A stretch of 64,000 nucleotides of DNA from Streptosporangiaceae bacterium (lineage in GTDB: Bacteria > Actinomycetota > Actinomycetes > Streptosporangiales > Streptosporangiaceae): assembly GCA_025964715.1 (NCBI GenBank), contig JAOPYH010000236.1, positions 1 through 64,000 on the forward strand, written 5' to 3'. Below the pieces are notes generated by a model. It saw only the letters and a list, made by a program, of their open reading frames with translations, ran no database searches and was not told where the DNA came from. Position 1 is the first letter of the stretch. Each line of letters starts with the position of its first letter. Made by a program: the position numbers and the translations under genes. This document shows positions 1-7,924 of this stretch, piece by piece.

Positions 1-649
1 TGTGAGGTACTCAGCGACCAGGCCCTCATGACCCGGTCGCCGGGGGTAACTAATCATCGCTGGGCAGCGTAGGACACTTCGAGGCCTCGTAACCAAAGTG
101 AACCGCCCCGAGTTCCGTGGCGACTCCAGTCTGCCCCGCCCTCGTGTACGAGCATCCGGTCATCGGCAGACCAGCGCGTTCGGTGGGCTGTCGATATCCC
201 GGGGGCTGGGGCGCCCTGGGCGGTGGCCTCGGCCGAGATCCGCCTCCCCCTCCGCATACGGTTGGGGGTAACCGCATGCCGGTCCCGGCGGCCTGCCGCC
301 CAGGGCGCAGGATATGAACGCTCGACTCGATTTCTACGGTCAAGTCGACCCGCCAGCCACGGTGATCCGGGCGGAGCGATCTCCAGCTTTGAGACTCGGT
401 CCCATAGCGACCGAAGCCCTGTCACGCGTTCACCCTGTTCATTGGGTCCGCCGTCGACGGGGTCCGGATCCCGGGGGTCAGGTCCATCCCGTTCGACCTG
501 GCTGCTGCGATCATCGACCCGTATACGATCACGGGCGGCTACAAGATCGCGACACGCGAGCTAACATCGAGCAAACACGGGTCGCAAACCGCCCCAAAAC
601 GGCGACCAGGGCTCCTCGTGATCTTCGAGAATGCCCAGGTCAGAGGGTG
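1..649. other. gene-poor left edge, possible decayed coding remnants
   Basis: I see no intact gene here. A forward frame opening at about 314 starts with MNARLDFYG, which resembles the beginning of carboxymuconolactone decarboxylase/AhpD-like proteins, but the following residues do not continue that family. A second forward frame between about 430 and 600 reads like protein (for example IPFDLAAAIIDPYTITGGYK) but has no start codon of its own. The two may be remnants of decayed genes next to the tRNA gene. The stretch is also shared by several mutually overlapping frames, so chance cannot be excluded. Confidence 0.3.
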
Positions 650-723
650 CGCGCCCGGAGGGATTCGAACCCCCGACCGTCGGATTAGAAGTCCGATGCT
701 CTATCCGGCTGAGCTACGGGCGC
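650..723 (-). tRNA. tRNA-Arg (anticodon UCU)
   Basis: On the minus strand the sequence folds as a standard 74-nt tRNA. The acceptor arm is GCGCCCG pairing with CGGGCGC, the D-arm contains TAGCTCAG, the anticodon loop is CTTCTAA with TCT read from 689-687, and the T-arm contains GGTTCGAATCC. The discriminator base is G at 650 and CCA is not encoded. It lies downstream of, and in the same direction as, the FAD-linked oxidase gene. Confidence 0.96.
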
Positions 724-830
724 CTGTTGCCGTCCGAGTGTAGAGCGCCCGCCGTGCGGTGTGCACGACCGTACCCACGCGTCGTAGATCACCCGCTCGG
801 ACCAGGCCTGACGTACGGAGTCGGGGCACG

Positions 831-2186
831 CTAAGCGGGCGGGAGGAGCACTCCGGGGTTGAGGAGACCGTGCGGGTCGAGGGCACGTTTGATGGCCCGC
901 ATGGCGGCGATCTCGGCGGGGGAGCGGCTCAGTCCCAGCCACGGGGCCTTGGCCCGGCCCACGCCGTGCTCCGCGCTGACGCTTCCCCGGGCCGAGGCCA
1001 CTCGGCGCAGCACCATTTCGGTGAGCTCCTGGACCCGATCGCCGGCGCCCATGAGATTGACGTGGATGTTGCCCTCCGCCAGATGGCCGAAGAGGTACGT
1101 CGTCGAGAGCCCGGCCAGGAGGCCGTCCAGGTCCCGGACGACGTCGGCGAGAGCGGGCAGTGGCACGGCGACGTCGAGCTTGAGCGGCACGCCCTCCGCG
1201 TTGATGGCCTCCGTGTGACCTTCCCGATAGGCGCAGAGCCGTTGCCGATCGGCCGCGTCCACGGCGACCGCCGTGTCCCGTACGTCGGTGAGATCCTCCA
1301 GCGCGGCGAAGAGCTCATCAGTGGGAGCTTTGCGGGCCGCGCATTCCACCAGCAGATACACCGGGTAGGACCGGGCGAACGGCCGCGGCAGGCGGAGGGA
1401 GCGGCAGACCAACTCGAGCCCGCTGGCGAAGAAGAACTCCGCCAACTCCAGCGACTCGAGACCGCGCAGGCCGGACAGCACCGCGATGGCCGCCTCGAGC
1501 GAGTCGAGCGCCAGTAGTGCGGTGACCCGGCCCTCCAGCCGCGGGACCAGGCGCAGCCGGGCCTGGGTGACGATGCCGAGCGTGCCCTCGCTTCCGACGA
1601 GCAGTCCCGCCAGGTCGTAGCCGGTGTTGTCCTTGGGCAGCCCGGTGAGCCGTTCGATGACGCTCCCGTCGGCCAGGACGGCCTCGAGCCCGGCCACGTT
1701 GGCTCTGGTGGTGCCGTGCCGCAGGACCCGCTCGCCCCCGGCGTTGGTCGCGAGCATGCCGCCGATCGTGGCCGAGTCGCGGGCCGCGAAGTCCACCCCG
1801 AAGTCGAGCCCCTGCGCCCGTACCCGCCGCTGGAGGTCCGCAAGAGGCACTCCGGCCCCTGCCGTGATCTGCATGGCAGCGGTGTCGAGGGGGCCCAGTG
1901 CGGTGAGCCTGCGGAGAGACAGCACGACCTCGCCGCCGGCCGGCACCCCACCGCCGACGAGGCCGGTGTTGCCGCCCTGCGGCACGATCCGCGCGCCCTC
2001 GCCGGCGCAGAGGCTCATGACCTCGGCGACCTCGGCGGTGCTCCCCGGCCGGACCACCAGGCGGGCCCGACCCGTGAAGCGCCCCGTGAAGTCCGTCGTG
2101 TACGACGAGGTCAACTGCGGATCGGTGAGTACGTGCGGGTGCCCCAGCACCGAGGCGAGTTGAGCGGCGAGCGGATCGGTGTCCAT
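831..2186 (-). CDS. FAD-linked D-2-hydroxyacid dehydrogenase (GlcD/D-lactate dehydrogenase family)
   Basis: A 451-residue flavoprotein of the GlcD/DLD family, which oxidises D-lactate, glycolate or other D-2-hydroxyacids to 2-oxoacids. The N-terminal PCMH-type FAD domain carries the diphosphate-binding motif PQGGNTGLVGGG (residues 69-80) and a second FAD segment DSATIGGMLATNAGG near 138-152. The C-terminal FAD-oxidase domain shows HLAEGNIHVN (368-377) and SAEHGVGRAK (404-413), typical of the substrate/metal-binding half. Length is normal for the family. There is no iron-sulfur partner next to it, so it probably works as a single-subunit enzyme with an unknown electron acceptor. It is divergent from the phosphotransferase gene, with only 21 bp between the starts. 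The exact substrate cannot be read from sequence. Confidence 0.9.
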   Translation of the reverse strand: MDTDPLAAQLASVLGHPHVLTDPQLTSSYTTDFTGRFTGRARLVVRPGSTAEVAEVMSLCAGEGARIVPQGGNTGLVGGGVPAGGEVVLSLRRLTALGPLDTAAMQITAGAGVPLADLQRRVRAQGLDFGVDFAARDSATIGGMLATNAGGERVLRHGTTRANVAGLEAVLADGSVIERLTGLPKDNTGYDLAGLLVGSEGTLGIVTQARLRLVPRLEGRVTALLALDSLEAAIAVLSGLRGLESLELAEFFFASGLELVCRSLRLPRPFARSYPVYLLVECAARKAPTDELFAALEDLTDVRDTAVAVDAADRQRLCAYREGHTEAINAEGVPLKLDVAVPLPALADVVRDLDGLLAGLSTTYLFGHLAEGNIHVNLMGAGDRVQELTEMVLRRVASARGSVSAEHGVGRAKAPWLGLSRSPAEIAAMRAIKRALDPHGLLNPGVLLPPA

Positions 2187-2207
2187 AAAGCTCTATCGTC
2201 TAGCACT

Positions 2208-3065
2208 ATGACGGTGGACCAGGAAGTGCCTCTGTGTGGCGGCGACGTGACCGAGGGCGTCGTACGGCTCGGCGACACGGTCCGCCGGCCGGTGCGCCCG
2301 CACACTGCGGCCGTCCACGGACTTCTGCGGCACCTGGAGGAGGCCGGCTTCGAGGGCGCACCCAGGGCATTGGGCGTCGACGACCGGGGTCGCGAAGTCC
2401 TGAGCTGGATGCCCGGGGAGACCCCGCAGCGCCCGCTGCCGGGCTACGCGGTCACCGACGAGACGCTGGTCGCGCTCGCCAGGCTGCTGCGCCGGTTCCA
2501 TGACGCCGCGAGCTCCTATGACCCGCCCGCCGACGCCGCCTGGGACATCGCGGCAACCTCGAACCTGGACGGCGACCCCGAGCTCATCGGCCACTGCGAC
2601 GTCACGCCCGCGAACGTGGTCTTCCGCGGCGGGGTCCCTTACGCGTTCATCGACTTCGACCTCGCCCGGCCCACCACCCGGCTGTTCGACGTGGTGACGA
2701 CGCTGCGGCACTGGGCGCCGATCGCCGACCCCGCCGACCGGGATCCGCTGCAGCGCAACGCCGATGTGGGGCACCGGCTCGCGCTCTTCTGCGCCGCCTA
2801 CGGCCTGGATCCGGAGCGGCGGCGCGAAGTGCTCCCGGCCGCCCGCATCAGATTCGAACGGTCGTACGCCGCGATGCGCACCAGGGCGGAGCGCGAGGGT
2901 GGGAGCTGGGCCCGGATGTGGCGCCTGGGTGCGGGCGAGCACATCCGCCGTGCCCAGGACTGGCTCGAGCGCAGCTGGGACGAGCTGGACGCGCACCTCC
3001 TCTGCCCAGCCCGCGCGCATGTCCACACGGTCGAAGCGAAGCTGCCTCATGCCCGCGACACCTGA
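2208..3065 (+). CDS. aminoglycoside phosphotransferase (APH)-family kinase
   Basis: A 285-residue kinase-like phosphotransferase of the APH/choline kinase family. The catalytic loop HCDVTPANVV (129-138) supplies the HxD...N signature, and IDFDLA (148-153) is the DFG-equivalent metal-binding segment. The ATG at 2208 was chosen because no Shine-Dalgarno precedes it while a TATCGT hexamer (2194-2199) sits 8 nt upstream, consistent with a leaderless transcript. The frame stays open further upstream but only as the antisense of the oxidase gene. The 3' end overlaps cobD by 17 bp, so the two are probably translationally coupled. Whether it phosphorylates an antibiotic, a sugar alcohol or an aminoalcohol is unknown. 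Coupling to cobD might hint at a role near aminopropanol or threonine phosphate supply, but that is speculation. Confidence 0.85.
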   Translation: MTVDQEVPLCGGDVTEGVVRLGDTVRRPVRPHTAAVHGLLRHLEEAGFEGAPRALGVDDRGREVLSWMPGETPQRPLPGYAVTDETLVALARLLRRFHDAASSYDPPADAAWDIAATSNLDGDPELIGHCDVTPANVVFRGGVPYAFIDFDLARPTTRLFDVVTTLRHWAPIADPADRDPLQRNADVGHRLALFCAAYGLDPERRREVLPAARIRFERSYAAMRTRAEREGGSWARMWRLGAGEHIRRAQDWLERSWDELDAHLLCPARAHVHTVEAKLPHARDT

Positions 3066-4173
3066 GCCCGGTCCTCTGGGGTCCACGGCGGCTGCGAACA
3101 CGGCCGGGCTGTTGCTCGGCTTCGCGCTCGACCGGCTGGTCCGCGACCCCAGACGAGGTCACCCGGTCGCGGTCTTCGGCCGCGCGGCGGCCGCTCTGGA
3201 GGCCCGGGTGTACGCCGACTCCAGGAGCGCCGGAGTGCTGTACACGGGCATGTGCGTCACCGGAGCCGTCGCGCTCGGCCTGGTGGCCGAACGGCTGGTC
3301 AAGGGCCGGACGCCACTGGCTCGTACGGCGGTGACCGCCGCGGCCACCTGGGCCGTATTGGGCGGGAGCTCCCTGGCCCGTGAGGGCACATTCATGGCCC
3401 GCGCGCTCGAGGACGCCGAAAAGCCGGCCCCGGCCGATTGCGCGGAGGCCGATGGTCTGATGGCGGCCAGGGCCCGGCTCTCGCACCTGTGCGCCCGCGA
3501 TCCGCGGGGACTGGACGCCAAGGCACTCGCGCGCGCGACCGTGGAGTCGATCGCCGAGAACACCTCGGACGCCGCCGTGGCACCGCTCCTGTGGGGCGCC
3601 GTCGCCGGGGTGCCGGGTCTGCTGGCCTACCGTGCCATCAACACGCTCGACGCCATGGTGGGCTATCGCAGCGCGCGCTATGAGAACTTCGGCTGGGCGT
3701 CCGCGCGTCTCGACGACCTCGCCAACTGGGTCCCCGCGCGGGCGACCGGGCTGCTCACCGTCGCCTGCGCGCCGTTCGCCCGCACTTCCTCGCCCGCCGA
3801 GCCGTCCGGCCGGCGCGGGCCTGACCGTGGAGCCATGCTGACGGCGATCACCCGGTCGTACGCGGTGCTGCGGCGGGATGGCGGTGCGCACCCGAGCCCC
3901 AACGCCGGCCGCTGCGAAGCCGCCTTCGCCGGTGCGCTTGGTGTACGCCTCGGTGGAGTGAACGTCTATGGCGGAAAGGTCGAGCGGCGCCCTGAGCTGG
4001 GGGACGGGCCTCCCCCGGAGGTGGGTGACATCCGCCGGGCCGTCCGTCTCTCGCGAGCGGTCACCGTTGCCGCCGCCGCCCTTTCCGCAGGGATCTCATG
4101 GGGTGATCTCGGGTCTCGTCGAGCGAGGCGCTCCGCTGTCGATACTGGCGCCCGGCGGCTCCCGCTAGGGTGA
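3049..4173 (+). CDS. cobD: cobalamin biosynthesis protein CobD/CbiB (adenosylcobinamide-phosphate synthase)
   Basis: A 374-residue integral membrane protein of the CobD/CbiB family, which attaches aminopropanol (or its phosphate) to adenosylcobyric acid late in B12 assembly. Visible family features are the N-terminal LGFALDRLVRDP segment followed by HPVAVFGR, the central ESIAENTSDAAVAPLLWG block (about 166-183), the AINTLDAMVGYR segment, and PSPNAGRCEAAFAGALGVRLGG near residue 280. Several hydrophobic helices occur throughout. The ATG at 3049 overlaps the preceding kinase gene; a much longer upstream extension of the frame is only the shadow of that gene. No other cobalamin genes are in the window, so the rest of the pathway must be elsewhere. 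It is also called cbiB. Confidence 0.93.
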   Translation: MPATPEPGPLGSTAAANTAGLLLGFALDRLVRDPRRGHPVAVFGRAAAALEARVYADSRSAGVLYTGMCVTGAVALGLVAERLVKGRTPLARTAVTAAATWAVLGGSSLAREGTFMARALEDAEKPAPADCAEADGLMAARARLSHLCARDPRGLDAKALARATVESIAENTSDAAVAPLLWGAVAGVPGLLAYRAINTLDAMVGYRSARYENFGWASARLDDLANWVPARATGLLTVACAPFARTSSPAEPSGRRGPDRGAMLTAITRSYAVLRRDGGAHPSPNAGRCEAAFAGALGVRLGGVNVYGGKVERRPELGDGPPPEVGDIRRAVRLSRAVTVAAAALSAGISWGDLGSRRARRSAVDTGARRLPLG

Positions 4174-4201
4174 TCGTTTGGACCGCCAGGAGGATCTTCC
4201 A

Positions 4202-4783
4202 ATGACCGAGCCGCGGCACACTCTCATCGTCCCGATCATGCAGGCCCGCATGCCGGTGGAGCTTCAGCTGGAGTGGCCGCCCGGGCCGGAGGCCGTACCG
4301 CTGCGCGAGCCGTTCGCCGGCGATCTGTACGTCTCCTACGCGCTCGAGCTGCCGGAAGGCTTTGGAGCACAGGGCTACGAGTCGCAAGCATTTGAGTACG
4401 TGACCCGGCGGCACTGTGCCGAGCTGGGCATGACCCCGGAGTCACTGCGCACCGTGGCGGTCGCCAACCTGCGGAGGCTGCGCCCGGACCTTGCCATCAA
4501 CTGGTACCCGGACGCCCGGGCGGTGTCCGTGGGCATAGGCAACGATCTGGAGGCCGGCCTGCTCCTCGATGACTCGCTCATCGAAAAGCTCGCGCAGGAC
4601 CTGGACGGCGACCTGGTCGTCGCGGTGCCTTCACGTGAGGTCCTCATGGCGACCGGGACGGAGCATCCGGACGGGCTGGAAAAGCTCCGGTGGGCGGTCG
4701 GCAAGGTATGGCCGGAGGGCCGCGACCTTCTCACCCGAGACCTGCTCGTGCGCAGAAGCGGCACCTGGGAGGTCCTGCGCTAG
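4202..4783 (+). CDS. DUF1444-family protein
   Basis: A 193-residue soluble protein of the DUF1444 (YtpQ-like) family, whose biochemical function is not known. Recognisable blocks are the central YVTRRHCAELGMTPESLR, the GNDLEAGLLLDD segment, and DLVVAVPSREVLMATGT near residues 138-154, which is the most conserved part of the family. The ATG at 4202 is preceded by a good ribosome binding site (CAGGAGG). An ATG eight codons upstream is less likely because it lies before that site. It follows cobD by 28 bp and may be co-transcribed. A 12-bp direct repeat (4783-4794 and 4796-4807) begins at the last base of its stop codon. Confidence 0.75.
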   Translation: MTEPRHTLIVPIMQARMPVELQLEWPPGPEAVPLREPFAGDLYVSYALELPEGFGAQGYESQAFEYVTRRHCAELGMTPESLRTVAVANLRRLRPDLAINWYPDARAVSVGIGNDLEAGLLLDDSLIEKLAQDLDGDLVVAVPSREVLMATGTEHPDGLEKLRWAVGKVWPEGRDLLTRDLLVRRSGTWEVLR

Positions 4784-4815
4784 CGTCCTGGTGCGGCGTC
4801 CTGGTGCAGCGACCG

Positions 4816-5889
4816 TCAGGCCATCGGAGAGGTCCTCGGATCAGGCAGCGTCACGACGGCGCGGTCCTGCGATGAACGGATCGCGGCCTCGATGACCTCC
4901 AGCCCGGTGACGGCGTCGGCCAGCGCGACGGGAGGCGGGGCCTCACCGCGCAGGGCCCGCCCCACACCGGCGTAGAACTCCTGATAGGCGCCCGGCTCGG
5001 TGGCTACGGGCCGCGCCGCCTCAGGAGTGCCGACCTGTCCGTACGACTCCGGCGCGGTCAGGCCCCAGCCCTCCTCGCGCGGGGTTCGTCCGGCGCGGAG
5101 CGCGTCCTCCTGTCCGTCCATGCCGTACGAGACATAACCGGCGGTGTCTGCGAGCACCCGGAACCGAGGCCCGGGCTGTGGGCTCATCGCGCTCATCCAC
5201 AGGTGCGACCGCTCCCCACCAGGGTGGGTCAGTGCCACGAAGGCGTCATCGGGCACCGCGGCCCCGTGTCTGCGGACGTCGAGTTCGGCATAGACCGTCA
5301 GCGGCCGGCCGTACAGTGTCAGCGCCTGGTCGATGAGGTGAGAGCCGAGGTCGTACAGGATCCCGCCGGCCTCGGCCGGGTCGGTGTTCTCCTTCCAGCC
5401 GGGCTTTATCCGGGGACGCCAGCGCTCGAACCGGGACTCGAAGCCGTGCACGGCGCCGAGAGCGCCCTCGTCGATGAGCCTGCGGACCGTACGGAAGTCA
5501 CCGTCCCAGCGGCGGTTGTGGAAGGGCACGACCAGCAGACCACGTTCCGCCGCGAGGACGCCCAGTTGCCGGGCGTCCTCCGCCGTGGCCGCCACCGGCT
5601 TGTCCACCACCACCGGCAGCCCCGCCTCCAGCGCCGAGCGGGTCAAGGGCACGTGCAGCCGGTTCGGTGTGGTGACCACCACCAGGTCATACGACTCGGC
5701 CGTCTGCCAGATGCGGTCCGCGCGGTCCACCACCTCGGTCCCCGGGTAACGGGTCCGTACGGCCTCGCTGCGCTCGGGGTCGGAGGTCACGACGGCGGAC
5801 AGGGAAAAGCCTGGGACGGACGAGATCAGCGGGGCGTGGAACACCGCGCCTCCCGTGCCGTATCCGATCAGGGCGACACGTAGCGACAT
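4816..5889 (-). CDS. Gfo/Idh/MocA-family NAD(P)-dependent oxidoreductase
   Basis: A 357-residue Gfo/Idh/MocA-type dehydrogenase, a family that oxidises or reduces sugars, inositols and related polyols. The N-terminal Rossmann fold starts at VALIGYGTGGAVFHAP (residues 5-20). The family EKP-like motif appears as VVVDKPVA near residue 95, and the C-terminal alpha/beta domain includes GGILYDLGSHLIDQALTLYG (about 172-191) with the usual catalytic D-x3-H arrangement. The start codon at 5889 directly abuts the divergent reading frame on the other strand. A longer frame upstream of 5889 is only the antisense of the hydrolase gene. Substrate not predictable. Confidence 0.9.
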   Translation of the reverse strand: MSLRVALIGYGTGGAVFHAPLISSVPGFSLSAVVTSDPERSEAVRTRYPGTEVVDRADRIWQTAESYDLVVVTTPNRLHVPLTRSALEAGLPVVVDKPVAATAEDARQLGVLAAERGLLVVPFHNRRWDGDFRTVRRLIDEGALGAVHGFESRFERWRPRIKPGWKENTDPAEAGGILYDLGSHLIDQALTLYGRPLTVYAELDVRRHGAAVPDDAFVALTHPGGERSHLWMSAMSPQPGPRFRVLADTAGYVSYGMDGQEDALRAGRTPREEGWGLTAPESYGQVGTPEAARPVATEPGAYQEFYAGVGRALRGEAPPPVALADAVTGLEVIEAAIRSSQDRAVVTLPDPRTSPMA

Positions 5890-5994
5890 ATGTCGATGAT
5901 GGCGGATCTCGCCACCGGCCCGCCCCCTGCCCTGATCTCGCGGTTGTTCACGCTCGCCCATACGCTTGGCGCGGCACCGGAACGAGGAGCGGTC

Positions 5995-6945
5995 ATGGAT
6001 GCGACGCAGGACGTGCTGGGTCCCGGTTATGAGGCGATGAGACTGCCGCTGGGTGAGGACGCCGAGGGGCAGGTCGTCGCCACTCTGGTGCGGCGGCGCG
6101 CGCCGGAGCGCACTGGCCGCGCGGTTCTGTACGTGCACGGCTTCACCGACTATTTCTTCCAAACGCACCTCGCCGACTTCTACGTCGAGCGGGGGTACGA
6201 CTTCTATGCGTTGGACCTGCGGAAGTACGGGCGGTCGCTCCTGGGCCACCAGACGCCCAACTTCATCCACAGCCTGTCGGACTACTTTCCCGAGCTGGAC
6301 GAGGCCGTACGGATCATTCGCGAGGACCACGATGTCCTGCTGCTGAACGGTCACTCGACCGGGGGGCTCCTCACCGCGCTCTGGGCCGACCGGGTCAAGG
6401 GCAAGGGTCTGATCGACGGGCTCTTCCTGAACAGCCCATTCCTCGACATCAACGCCCACGCCGTGATGAGGCGGGTCGGGGCCGGCCTGGCCCATATGCT
6501 CCGTCGCCCCCGCCCCATGGCGAAGCTGCCCGCGTCCGTGTCCGAGCTCTACCCGCGCAGCATCCATCGCGACCACGACGGGGAGTGGGACTTCGACCTG
6601 GCCTGGAAGCCCATCGAGGGATTCCCCGTTCGCGCCGCCTGGCTGGCGGCCGTGCGCCGTGGTCAGCTGCGGGTGCACGCCGGTCTCGAGGTGGACGTGC
6701 CGATCCTGGTGATGTGCTCCACCCGCAGCGTCAAGCCCAGGCCCGGGGCGGACCGGCTCACCAGCGCGGACGCTGTACTCAACGTCGAGCACATCGCCCG
6801 CTGGTCCGTTCAGCTGGGCCCGCACGTTTCGCTCGTACGGATCGACGGCGGCCTCCATGACCTGGTGCTGTCGGCGGAGCCCGCGCGTAAGAGGACCTTC
6901 GCCGAGCTGGACCTGTGGATGAGCGCCTATATCCGGCGGCTCTAA
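5995..6945 (+). CDS. alpha/beta hydrolase (serine aminopeptidase S33/monoacylglycerol lipase-like)
   Basis: A 316-residue alpha/beta hydrolase. YVHGFTDYFFQ (about 47-57) is the oxyanion-hole segment, LNGHSTGG (about 117-124) is the nucleophile elbow with Ser at the centre, and the catalytic His is probably in DGGLHDLVLS near 286-295. The region between, with HMLRRPRPMAKLPASVSELY, would be the lid. Similar hydrolases act on monoacylglycerols or lysophospholipids, but the substrate is unknown here. The frame is open to 5890; I chose the ATG at 5995 because it has a GAGGAG ribosome binding site and leaves room for a promoter between this gene and the divergent oxidoreductase. A start at 5890 would add 35 residues. 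A 14-bp palindrome overlaps the stop (6945-6958). Confidence 0.85.
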   Translation: MDATQDVLGPGYEAMRLPLGEDAEGQVVATLVRRRAPERTGRAVLYVHGFTDYFFQTHLADFYVERGYDFYALDLRKYGRSLLGHQTPNFIHSLSDYFPELDEAVRIIREDHDVLLLNGHSTGGLLTALWADRVKGKGLIDGLFLNSPFLDINAHAVMRRVGAGLAHMLRRPRPMAKLPASVSELYPRSIHRDHDGEWDFDLAWKPIEGFPVRAAWLAAVRRGQLRVHAGLEVDVPILVMCSTRSVKPRPGADRLTSADAVLNVEHIARWSVQLGPHVSLVRIDGGLHDLVLSAEPARKRTFAELDLWMSAYIRRL

Positions 6946-7271
6946 CCGGCATGCCGGTCCAGCGGTTTATCGCTCATGTTCGGGGCCTGCATGGAGCTGG
7001 CCGAGGACCTTTCCGCTGCCATCGATCTGGGCGAGGCGGCGCTGGCGCGGCTGGTTCACCGGGTGGATCAGTCGGGTGAGGTGCAGCGGTGGGGATTCCC
7101 CTGCACGACCGCGTGGCACCCGAGCCACCCGAGCCACCCGAGCCGCCTGAACCGCCTGAACCGCCGGACAGCGAGACCGGCGACGACCTCGGCGACGACG
7201 GCGCGACCCACTCCGAAGGCCCGCAGAAGGCCCCTGACCAGGTCGGTGGCGGGGGCGACGGTGATGCCCCC
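6946..7271. other. 326-bp gap with a short tandem repeat and possible frameshifted remnant
   Basis: No intact gene. A perfect palindrome ACCGGCATGCCGGT (6945-6958) sits at the end of the hydrolase gene. Between about 7110 and 7165 a 9-bp unit (CACCCGAGC, drifting to CGCCTGAAC) is repeated five to six times. Two forward frames look protein-like on either side of it: one from 6976 (MFGACMELAEDLSAAIDLGE) up to the repeat, and another frame after it rich in Glu-Pro-Pro and Asp/Gly. This could be one small gene shifted out of frame at the repeat, but no ribosome binding site is convincing. Confidence 0.35.
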
Positions 7272-7838
7272 TCAGCCGGCGGGGTGGGTCTTCACCAGCT
7301 GGTACATGGCGTGGTCCTGCCACCGGCCGCCGATGTTGAGGTACGCCGGCGCCAGGCCGAAGCGGACGAACCCGTTGCCTTCGAGCACGCGCTGCGACCT
7401 GACGTTGTGAAGCAGGGTCTCCGCCTGCACCCGGTGCAGCCCCAAATCCTCGAAGGCCACACCCACGATCTCGCGCACCGCCGCGGTGGCGAAGCCGCGA
7501 CCATTGTCGGCGGCGCTCACCCAGTAGCCCAGACAGCACGACTGGAAGCAGCCACGCACGATGCCACTCAACGTGATGCGTCCAATCACGCGGCCGGAGT
7601 CACCAAGGATGACGTGAGGCAGCGTCGATGCCTGCTCGTGCCGCTCGAGCGCGTCTCGGATGACAGCGTGTTGGCCGTCCACCGTGAAGTACTCCTCGCC
7701 CCGGATCGGCTCCCATGGTGCGAGGAAGTCGCGGTTGAGGCTGAGCAACTCCGCCAGGACGGGCGCATCGTCGAGAGTGACAAGTCGAGTGGCGCTCATC
7801 CGCCCATGATCCAGACAGGACAGTCCTAGCTCAGACAT
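7272..7838 (-). CDS. GNAT-family N-acetyltransferase (RimJ/RimL type)
   Basis: A 188-residue acetyltransferase of the RimJ/RimL branch of the GNAT superfamily, which moves acetyl from acetyl-CoA to an amino group, often a protein N-terminus. The family-typical NRDFLAPWEP segment lies near residue 38, the acetyl-CoA motif is GYWVSAADNGRGFATAAV (about 104-121), followed by LHRVQAETLLHNVRSQRVLEGNGF (motif B). The ATG at 7838 has a G-rich site just upstream; the ATG at 7799 (giving MSATRLVTLDD) is closer to the usual length of the family and is the alternative start. The gene stands alone between a hairpin and a small gap, and its substrate is unknown. Confidence 0.85.
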   Translation of the reverse strand: MSELGLSCLDHGRMSATRLVTLDDAPVLAELLSLNRDFLAPWEPIRGEEYFTVDGQHAVIRDALERHEQASTLPHVILGDSGRVIGRITLSGIVRGCFQSCCLGYWVSAADNGRGFATAAVREIVGVAFEDLGLHRVQAETLLHNVRSQRVLEGNGFVRFGLAPAYLNIGGRWQDHAMYQLVKTHPAG

Positions 7839-7872
7839 TTCACCCCCCGCGCTGTCTCTGCCGCACCCAGAG

Positions 7873-7909
7873 CGGACGCCCTGCCCCGGTTAAAGGGGCG
7901 GGGCGTCCG
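7873..7909 (-). terminator. strong hairpin closing the sugar operon
   Basis: A 15-bp stem with one wobble pair (7873-7887 with 7895-7909) around the loop GGTTAAA. It lies just after the stop of the PIG-L deacetylase, the last gene of the leftward operon, and before the GNAT start. No U-tract follows, as is common in high-GC actinomycetes, so this is a probable intrinsic (I-shaped) terminator. Confidence 0.75.
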
Positions 7910-7924
7910 GCCATCTGCGGGCGG

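Noticed and set aside
314-688. AhpD/carboxymuconolactone decarboxylase gene
   Set aside because: Only the first nine residues resemble the family and the rest does not; kept only as a possible remnant.
4783-4807. 12-bp direct repeat as an attachment site
   Set aside because: Two adjacent copies only, overlapping a stop codon; no integrase or tRNA is near, so it looks like local slippage.
5890-6858. Upstream extension of the Idh/MocA reading frame to 6858
   Set aside because: The family Rossmann motif begins right at the ATG of 5889; the extension is the antisense of the hydrolase gene.
7110-7165. Possible CRISPR-like array at the short tandem repeat
   Set aside because: Repeat unit is 9 bp without spacers; it is a simple low-complexity repeat.
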